NCBI GenBank assembly: GCA_050008495.1
Contig: JBEKMN010000013.1
Location: 1-64,000, forward strand
Length of the DNA stretch: 64,000 nucleotides
Reading direction: 5' to 3'
DNA from: CAVROP01 sp050008495
GTDB lineage: Bacteria > Acidobacteriota > Terriglobia > UBA7540
Shown here: positions 58,517 through 64,000 of the stretch, piece after piece
Layout of the letters: the number at the start of each line of letters is the position of its first letter
Numbering within the stretch: position 1 is the stretch's first letter
Program-made: the position numbers and the translations under genes
The notes under the pieces: generated by a model
Database searches by the model: none
Seen by the model: the letters and a program-made list of their open reading frames with translations, nothing else
Told to the model about the DNA's origin: nothing

Positions 58517-59401
58517 ATGCAGCTGCGAACTGCACTAAAGACCGGCCTCGAGTCCCTCCTTCAAAACCAGGTTCCTTCCGCCCAACTCGCCGCCGAACTG
58601 CTGTTGATGCACGTTCTCGATTGCGACCGCGCTTTTCTCCACTCGAACGCCGGGCTAGAACTGCCCGTGGAGAAAGCCCAGTGCTACTTCGAGCTGATTG
58701 ACGAGCGATGTACCGGCAAGCCGACGCAATACATCATCGGCCATCAGGAATTCTGGGGGCTCGATTTCGAGGTCAATCCCGACGTCCTGATTCCGCGGCC
58801 TGAAACCGAACACGCGGTAGAGCAAGTGCTGGAACTGGCGCGCCGCAGCGGATGGCCAAAAGACGCCCGGCTGCGCATCGTAGACGTAGGGACCGGCTCC
58901 GGGTGCATCGCCCTGGCGCTGGCTTCCGAGTTGCCTCGCGCCATCCTTTTCGGCGCCGACATCTCCAGGCTGGCGCTAGTGGTGGCCTCGCGAAACGCGG
59001 TCCGTCTGCACATGCCGGAGCGCGTCAAATTCCTCGAGAGTGATCTCCTGGGTCGCCTTCTTGATAAGGATTTCGTTGGCACCTTTGATATTGTGGTTGC
59101 AAATCCGCCTTACGTCGGGGAGGGCGATCTCGATAGGGTACAGCGGGAGGTGCGCGAATTCGAACCCCGCATCGCTTGGGGAAACCTCGAGCGCGGCGAC
59201 GAAATCTATGCCCGGCTCTTCCCGCAGGCTTTGGAGGTGCTTAAGCCCGGCGGCTTCGTAGTGGTCGAGATTGGCTACAATATGCGCGACCAGGTGCTCC
59301 CCCTCCTCGGCCCAGGTTGGACGGAAATCGAAGTCACGCCGGATTTGGCCGGCATTCCGCGCGTAGTAAGCGCACGAAAGAAACAGTCGGATGCCCCGTG
59401 A
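58517..59401 (+). CDS. prmC: Release factor glutamine methyltransferase
   Basis: PrmC N5-methylates the glutamine of the GGQ motif in RF1 and RF2. The 294-residue protein has a helical N-domain (TALKTGLESLLQNQVPSAQL), then PTQYIIGHQEFWGLDFEVNP, VLIPRPETEHAVEQVLE, the SAM site VDVGTGSGCIALALA near residue 123, and the catalytic NPPY near 196. It lies 80 bp after prfA, the classical pairing. A heptamer palindrome occupies the gap. Confidence 0.96.
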   Translation: MQLRTALKTGLESLLQNQVPSAQLAAELLLMHVLDCDRAFLHSNAGLELPVEKAQCYFELIDERCTGKPTQYIIGHQEFWGLDFEVNPDVLIPRPETEHAVEQVLELARRSGWPKDARLRIVDVGTGSGCIALALASELPRAILFGADISRLALVVASRNAVRLHMPERVKFLESDLLGRLLDKDFVGTFDIVVANPPYVGEGDLDRVQREVREFEPRIAWGNLERGDEIYARLFPQALEVLKPGGFVVVEIGYNMRDQVLPLLGPGWTEIEVTPDLAGIPRVVSARKKQSDAP

Positions 59402-59531
59402 ACGGTGCTACACATGGGGCCACTGGTTAGGACGATTGTCGAACTTTTCACCGCTGAGGCGCTGAGACGCAGAGAAAAGACCTTGAGTGGCACTCCTCCA
59501 CGCCCCCGCGCGTCTGCGGTGTGATTGTGCT

Positions 59532-60746
59532 ATGCTCACGCAGATTCTGCACGTCGACATGGACGCTTTCTTCGTTTCGGTGGAGGAGCTTGAGGATCCG
59601 TCGCTGAAGGGGAAGGCCGTAATTGTGGGCGCGGATCCCGACGGGCGTGGCGTGGTGGCCGCGGCCAGCTATGAGGCGCGCAAGTTCGGCGTTCACTCCG
59701 CCATGCCGATCCGACAGGCCAAGCAGCTCTGCCCGCAGGCCATTTTTCTACGGGGCCATCATGAAAAGTACGGCGACTATTCACACAGACTCTACAAAAT
59801 CTTCGGCGAATTCACTCCGGTCGTCGAGATGATGTCCATTGACGAAGCCTACCTTGACCTCACAGGCTGCGAGCGCCTGCACGGCTCGGCATTTCGAGCG
59901 GCGGACAAGCTGATTCGCACCGTTAAGGAGCGCACCAGCCTTAACTGCTCGATTGGCCTCTCCACCTCTCACCTGGTTTCCAAGATCGCCTCTGACCAGG
60001 CCAAACCGCACGGACTGCTTTACGTCCTGCCGGGCTGCGAGGCGGCATTTCTGGCTCCGCTCCCCATTCGCCGCATGCCGGGGATTGGAAAAGTGACGGA
60101 ACCGGAACTGCGCTCCTTTGGCATCACCACCATCGGCGACCTCCGCCAAGTGGGGGAAGAGAAGCTGGTGGCGAAGTTCGGCAAATTCGGCAAATGGCTT
60201 TACACCAAGTCGTGCGGACGGGATATCGAAGCTTACGGCTATTCCGAGGAGCCCAAATCGATCAGCCACGAAACCACTTTTGACCGTGATATCGACGACC
60301 TCGAGGAACTGGAACGCACGCTTTCTTACCTGGCCCAACTCGTGGCCCGCCGTCTGCGCGATCACGGCCTGTACGCGCACACGCTGGGATTGAAGCTTCG
60401 CTATGCGCCTTTCAACACCCTCACGCGCGACGTCACCATCGACGAACCGACTAATCTCGACTCGGTCATTTTTGAAAACGTGCTGCGTCTCTTTGAAACC
60501 ACATACGATGCGAAGAAGAAAGTCCGGCTGGTGGGCGTGCGCGCGTCGAAGCTCGAGCGCAGCGTGTTTCAACGAAACCTGCTCGAAGCTCCACAGCACG
60601 AGAAACTTGGCAAGATTCTCGAGGCCGCCGACAAGCTGCGCGAACGGTTTGGCTTCGAAGCAGTACAGTTGGCGCGCTCGCTCGAACCCGGCAAACCATC
60701 GAAACCGCGCAAGCGTCGGGAATTCCTGGGGAGGGAGGGTGAATAA
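59532..60746 (+). CDS. dinB: DNA polymerase IV (Y-family)
   Basis: A 404-residue DinB. ILHVDMDAFFVSVEEL contains the first catalytic Asp, MMSIDEAYLDLTG near residue 100 the catalytic Asp-Glu, and LPIRRMPGIGKVTEPELRSFG near 180 the helix-hairpin-helix. The little-finger domain follows (SHETTFDRDIDDLEELERTL). It carries out error-prone translesion synthesis. No clear LexA box was seen before ATG 59532. The C-terminus is basic (PRKRREFLGR) and has no evident beta-clamp motif. Confidence 0.94.
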   Translation: MLTQILHVDMDAFFVSVEELEDPSLKGKAVIVGADPDGRGVVAAASYEARKFGVHSAMPIRQAKQLCPQAIFLRGHHEKYGDYSHRLYKIFGEFTPVVEMMSIDEAYLDLTGCERLHGSAFRAADKLIRTVKERTSLNCSIGLSTSHLVSKIASDQAKPHGLLYVLPGCEAAFLAPLPIRRMPGIGKVTEPELRSFGITTIGDLRQVGEEKLVAKFGKFGKWLYTKSCGRDIEAYGYSEEPKSISHETTFDRDIDDLEELERTLSYLAQLVARRLRDHGLYAHTLGLKLRYAPFNTLTRDVTIDEPTNLDSVIFENVLRLFETTYDAKKKVRLVGVRASKLERSVFQRNLLEAPQHEKLGKILEAADKLRERFGFEAVQLARSLEPGKPSKPRKRREFLGREGE

Positions 60747-60748
60747 GA

Positions 60749-61318
60749 GTGAAAATAGCCTACCTCGACATCGAAACGAATTACGTTGGAGCCTACACCG
60801 ACCAACGCCTTTTCCGTGACTGCAAGAACCACAAAATCACGGTGATTGGGGTGAGGATCGTGGAGGGTGAGAAAGACGCCTTTATCCAACTCATTGGAGA
60901 GGAAGCCACTCGCGAGGCGCTGATGGGAGTGCTTGCCGGGGTGGAGCGGCTTGTCACTTACAACGGGCGGTCGATTCCCGACGAGGTGAAGGGTTACACG
61001 GGGTTCGACTTCCCGGTGATTGCCGCCCAACTGGGTGTGGTGCTGGACAGGACGTTCACGCATCTCGACCTCTGCCCGGAATGTTGGAAGGCGGGCCTGT
61101 GGGGAGGCCAGAAAGCCATCGAGGAGACGCTGGGCCTCAAACGCGAACTGCCCGGCAAGGACGGGAAATGGGCCGACAACGCCTGGAAGACATATGAGGC
61201 CACCCGCGACGAGCGCCTCCTCCAGGACTTGCTGACCTACAACCGGGAAGACGTCTTCATGCTGCGAAGGATCGAAGAGGCCCTGGAGGCCCGAAGCGGG
61301 CGCGGTTCGCATGCTTGA
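60749..61318 (+). CDS. RNase H-like DEDD exonuclease domain protein
   Basis: A 189-residue protein of the YprB/RNase_H_2 exonuclease type. KIAYLDIETNYVGAY carries the first Asp-Glu, GYTGFDFPVIAAQLG carries the third acid, and LLTYNREDVFMLRRIEE carries the Tyr-x-x-x-Asp of the DEDDy class near residue 165. It probably degrades nucleic acid 3' to 5'. It starts at GTG 60749, two bases after the dinB stop, so the two are very likely co-transcribed and may act together in DNA repair. Confidence 0.83.
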   Translation: MKIAYLDIETNYVGAYTDQRLFRDCKNHKITVIGVRIVEGEKDAFIQLIGEEATREALMGVLAGVERLVTYNGRSIPDEVKGYTGFDFPVIAAQLGVVLDRTFTHLDLCPECWKAGLWGGQKAIEETLGLKRELPGKDGKWADNAWKTYEATRDERLLQDLLTYNREDVFMLRRIEEALEARSGRGSHA

Positions 61319-61354
61319 ATTCAGATCGTCGGGCAAAACAACGAACAATCTGTT

Positions 61355-61382
61355 TTGGTTTTGCTGTGAATCACGGCATAAT
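61355..61382 (+). promoter_or_regulatory. Possible promoter of the PIG-L gene
   Basis: TTGGTT (61355-61360) and CATAAT (61377-61382) with 16-bp spacing precede a leader containing GGGGAGGA before the ATG at 61415. Confidence 0.4.
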
Positions 61383-61414
61383 GAACGGGATTCTTTGGGG
61401 AGGACTCTTAATCC

Positions 61415-63487
61415 ATGCTTTCACGAACCCTGTTCTGGATGGCGTTGGTCTCAGCATTACTAACGGCCTCGATCGCGGCCCGCGCGGATGAGATCTCAGT
61501 CCAAGGCGCCCCGGCTGATACTGGCTTCAACATCGGCTCGGTGGCGACAATCCGTGCCACAGTGAAAGGCCTTGCGGGTGACGTGCGCCGTTACAGCGTG
61601 TTTGCAGAAATCCAGTATGCGGGAACAACCTCCACCACCAGCGTCCAGATGGACCGTGTGGCGGACTCCAAGCCGGGGCAGGTTGAATACGAAATCGGCT
61701 GGCCGATTCCCGCTCAAGCGCCCACGGGACTCTACACGGTAGCGGTGCGCGTGCAGGATCGCACCACTCGTCGCACCGTCGCGCTGCAATCGCTGCGCCC
61801 CTTTGTCGCGTACAAAAAGCTTGTTCAGATTTCGCATTTAAGCCTGGACAAAACTTTCTACAGTGTTGGCGAGCCGCTCGAATGCGAGTTGACTTTGGAA
61901 AACCTGACCGATGCTGAGCTTGACAACCTTACCGTCGAGTTCTCGAATTCGAATTATCCCTGGATCGCATTTTACTCGGCGGACGCCGCCGGCAATCCTG
62001 ACCTGGCGTTGAAAGTCCTGCGAGATCATTTGAAGCTGCCGGCGCGCGGGACAGCGACAATCCCCATGATGAAGGCGGGGGTTGCCACGTTTTTGCAAGG
62101 AAAGCAGAAAGAAGTAATGGGCTCCGGCCTCCCCGAACGCCACGATAAGACGCCGCCGCCCGAAGTAGATGACTACACCGTGGCCGTCTGGAATGCAGAC
62201 CACACCGTCCTTTACGACATGCAGTTTACGAACTACGCGATCGTGCGGCCGTCGGACCAGGCACTACCCATCCCTTACAGCAGGGATTTCACGCACCCCT
62301 ATAATTCTGATATTGACTTCGAAAAGTACCGGCATTATTACGCGCCAGGGCAGCTCTCGCCATTTATCACCGTGGACCATTCGCGAACGCTCTACCGGCC
62401 CGGCGATCAAGTCAGAATCGTATGTACGCTGAAGAATGCAGGGGAGGAATCGTGGAAGGGAGCGGAATTTCGCGCCATCACCCTGGATCCCGCGGGGAAA
62501 GCCGTCCAGAAAGCGGCGCTGCGCTCGGGAATCGATCTTGCGTCCGGGCAGACCCTCGCTGTTGACTCGGATTCCTGGGCGATTCCGGCCGACCAGCCCC
62601 CCGGCACATATCGTGTGAGACTGGAATTAACCGGCGAAGGCGGCAAAACGCTGGCCGGAACCACGACCGAAATCGCGATCAACACGCTGCCGTCCTCGCT
62701 CATGATCATCAACCCTCATGAGGATGACGAAGCCGCCTACGGCGGGCTCATCCGAGCGGCAGTGGAGGCGGGGATTCCGGTGCGTGCCGTGATCCTGACC
62801 GGCGGCGATGTGGGCGAGTGCGAGCGCTACTACAACAAGCCCTGCGGGCCGAACGAGGCGCGCGGGTTTGGCATGGTCCGCATGGAGGAAAGCCGCGAAG
62901 CTTTTGAACACCTCGGCCTGAGCCGCGACAAAGTCGATATCCTGGGCTTGCCCGATGGCGGCTCGGGAGCGATCTGGTCGCAGCACATCGAGGTCTCGAA
63001 CCCGTTCTTATCGGTCTACCTTGCGGTCGACCACTCGCCGTACGAGCACGTCCTGAAGCCAAATCTCCCTTACGCGCGTGACGCCGTCATCAGCACACTT
63101 CAACAGCTCATTACGGAGTTTCATCCCGCCATGATCGTGCTTCCCCATCCCGACGAGCGCCACGTGGATCACCGCACCACGAACTGGTTCGTTATCAAGG
63201 CTTGCCAAGGCTTGCTGCGTGAACATCGAATTGATCCGCAGACCATCATTTGGGGAGATAAAGCGTACGGCGCCGGCGGGTTCAAGCCTGCGCCCTATAA
63301 ATACGAAAAGGTCGTTGTCTACCTGAGCGGCGAAGCCGCGGCGCTTAAACAGGAGATGAGCTGGATTTACCAGTCGCAGGACGGAAACCTGGACGAAGGA
63401 ATGAAGAAGATCTTTTCAGAACTCCCTCGCCAGGAAGAGCACGTGCGCATCGTGGATTGGCGGGAACACGAAGGGTGGAACGAGTAG
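61415..63487 (+). CDS. Secreted PIG-L-family deacetylase with Ig-like domains
   Basis: A 690-residue exported protein with a signal peptide ending ASIAARA-D. Residues 25-430 are beta-sandwich modules (LDKTFYSVGEPLECELTLEN; HSRTLYRPGDQVRIVCTLKN). The C-terminal 260 residues are a LmbE/PIG-L domain: INPHEDDEAAYGG near residue 432 replaces the usual PHPDDE, and VLPHPDERHVDHR near 575 supplies the remaining zinc ligands. It probably removes N-acetyl groups from sugars outside the cytoplasm. A secreted protein of unknown role follows 93 bp downstream. Confidence 0.88.
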   Translation: MLSRTLFWMALVSALLTASIAARADEISVQGAPADTGFNIGSVATIRATVKGLAGDVRRYSVFAEIQYAGTTSTTSVQMDRVADSKPGQVEYEIGWPIPAQAPTGLYTVAVRVQDRTTRRTVALQSLRPFVAYKKLVQISHLSLDKTFYSVGEPLECELTLENLTDAELDNLTVEFSNSNYPWIAFYSADAAGNPDLALKVLRDHLKLPARGTATIPMMKAGVATFLQGKQKEVMGSGLPERHDKTPPPEVDDYTVAVWNADHTVLYDMQFTNYAIVRPSDQALPIPYSRDFTHPYNSDIDFEKYRHYYAPGQLSPFITVDHSRTLYRPGDQVRIVCTLKNAGEESWKGAEFRAITLDPAGKAVQKAALRSGIDLASGQTLAVDSDSWAIPADQPPGTYRVRLELTGEGGKTLAGTTTEIAINTLPSSLMIINPHEDDEAAYGGLIRAAVEAGIPVRAVILTGGDVGECERYYNKPCGPNEARGFGMVRMEESREAFEHLGLSRDKVDILGLPDGGSGAIWSQHIEVSNPFLSVYLAVDHSPYEHVLKPNLPYARDAVISTLQQLITEFHPAMIVLPHPDERHVDHRTTNWFVIKACQGLLREHRIDPQTIIWGDKAYGAGGFKPAPYKYEKVVVYLSGEAAALKQEMSWIYQSQDGNLDEGMKKIFSELPRQEEHVRIVDWREHEGWNE

Positions 63488-63580
63488 TCCCCAGCCCCTC
63501 GACGCTGGCATCCTCGGGTAGGTGACGGGCATCCAATTGCTGAGTTTTTGACTCGAAAGGAAATGATTGTGAGGTGACCC

Positions 63581-64000
63581 GTGAGAAGAAGCATCCTCCC
63601 AGCCGTAACCACGATTCTCTTGAGCGCTGCCATGCTGACGGGCGCAACCGTCCAGCGTTGGATTCACATTCGCGTGCAGAGCGCGAAAGGGACAAGCGGG
63701 GACGTGAGCTTCAACGTGCCGATTGAGATGGCGTCAGCAGTATTGCCTGCGATCCCGTCCGATCATGAACACCATGGGAAATTCAATATTCAGGCTTCGA
63801 TAAATGGCGCCGATTTGCGGGCTCTCCTGGACTCGGTGCGTAATTCGCCCGACAACGTATTCGTTACCGTGGAGCGGCGTGATGCCGAAGTGAGCGTGGC
63901 GAAGTCCGGCCGATTCTTATTGATCAAAATTGTTAACAAGCCGACCCCCGAACATCGTTCGGGTAAAACTACTGCCATCAAGGTGCCGATCTCGGTGGTT
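63581..64000 (+). CDS. Secreted protein of unknown function, C-terminus outside the window
   Basis: An open frame of 140 codons continuing past the end. It starts at GTG 63581 with GAGGTG six bases upstream. Residues 1-25 (RRSILPAVTTILLSAAMLTG) look like a signal peptide. Then come WIHIRVQSAKGTSGDVSFNV and KFNIQASINGADLRALLDSV, with a repeated pattern of VPIEM/VPISV strands. I do not recognise the family. Confidence 0.65.
   Translation, partial: MRRSILPAVTTILLSAAMLTGATVQRWIHIRVQSAKGTSGDVSFNVPIEMASAVLPAIPSDHEHHGKFNIQASINGADLRALLDSVRNSPDNVFVTVERRDAEVSVAKSGRFLLIKIVNKPTPEHRSGKTTAIKVPISVV

Noticed and set aside
59404..59531. LexA box or SOS promoter before dinB
   Set aside because: Only a CGCAGAGAA-type repeat fragment is present; no CTGT-N8-ACAG or GAAC-N4-GTTC palindrome was found.

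Overview
The window is about 64 kb of GC-rich bacterial chromosome with no rRNA, tRNA, CRISPR array or prophage that I could recognise. Gene content suggests a free-living soil-type member of the Acidobacteriota. This is an inference from a secreted-glycosidase-rich gene set, a pyruvoyl-dependent arginine decarboxylase, a class II (B12) ribonucleotide reductase, TIG-repeat lipoproteins and a DUF1501/DUF1549/WD40-cytochrome/PPC cluster. No single marker proves it, and Planctomycetota-like lineages share part of the set.

Layout. 0-1.3 kb: hemH and the N-terminus of hemG. 1.4-15 kb: accessory carbohydrate and peptide genes (GtaA-like protein, a hicBA cassette, an ExuT-like transporter, iolB, a PmoA-family protein, apiosidase-like and GH27 hydrolases, an M14 peptidase) around arginine decarboxylase and glnA. 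16-21 kb: glnE, hemE and a transporter. GlnA keeps the tyrosine that GlnE modifies, so the window carries both target and modifier. 22-28 kb: lactate permease, an orphan NuoI-like ferredoxin, HU, FmdB, DUF72, GNAT, SixA and SDR genes. 29-36.6 kb: a housekeeping run rplU-rpmA-obgE-nadD-rsfS-rlmH-cobO-accD-folC-plsC. 36.8-38.2 kb: a RAYT/IS200-like transposase inside a mirror-symmetric set of REP palindromes. 38.2-41.1 kb: nrdJ with a predicted NrdR box; cobO nearby makes the cofactor class NrdJ needs. 42-56 kb: large secreted proteins and the four-gene cytochrome/DUF1501 cluster. 56-64 kb: DUF1385, prfA-prmC (release factor and its methylase), dinB, a DEDD exonuclease, a PIG-L deacetylase and a partial secreted protein.

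The most striking feature is not a protein. Almost every junction between transcription units carries a short-period (7-8 bp) degenerate tandem repeat. Its sequence differs at each locus, but the architecture is often the same: two arms that are reverse complements, sometimes nested one family inside another. They form the 3' ends of hemH, the GtaA-like gene, the ExuT-like gene, obgE and the WD40 gene. They flank the hicBA cassette and supply its -35 element, and they have entered the reading frame of nrdJ without breaking it. A different repeat family has entered nadD in frame. They resemble the STRR heptamer repeats of cyanobacteria and coexist here with REP palindromes and MITE-like elements. 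Several apparent long N-termini are translations of such repeats, and starts were moved downstream for that reason.
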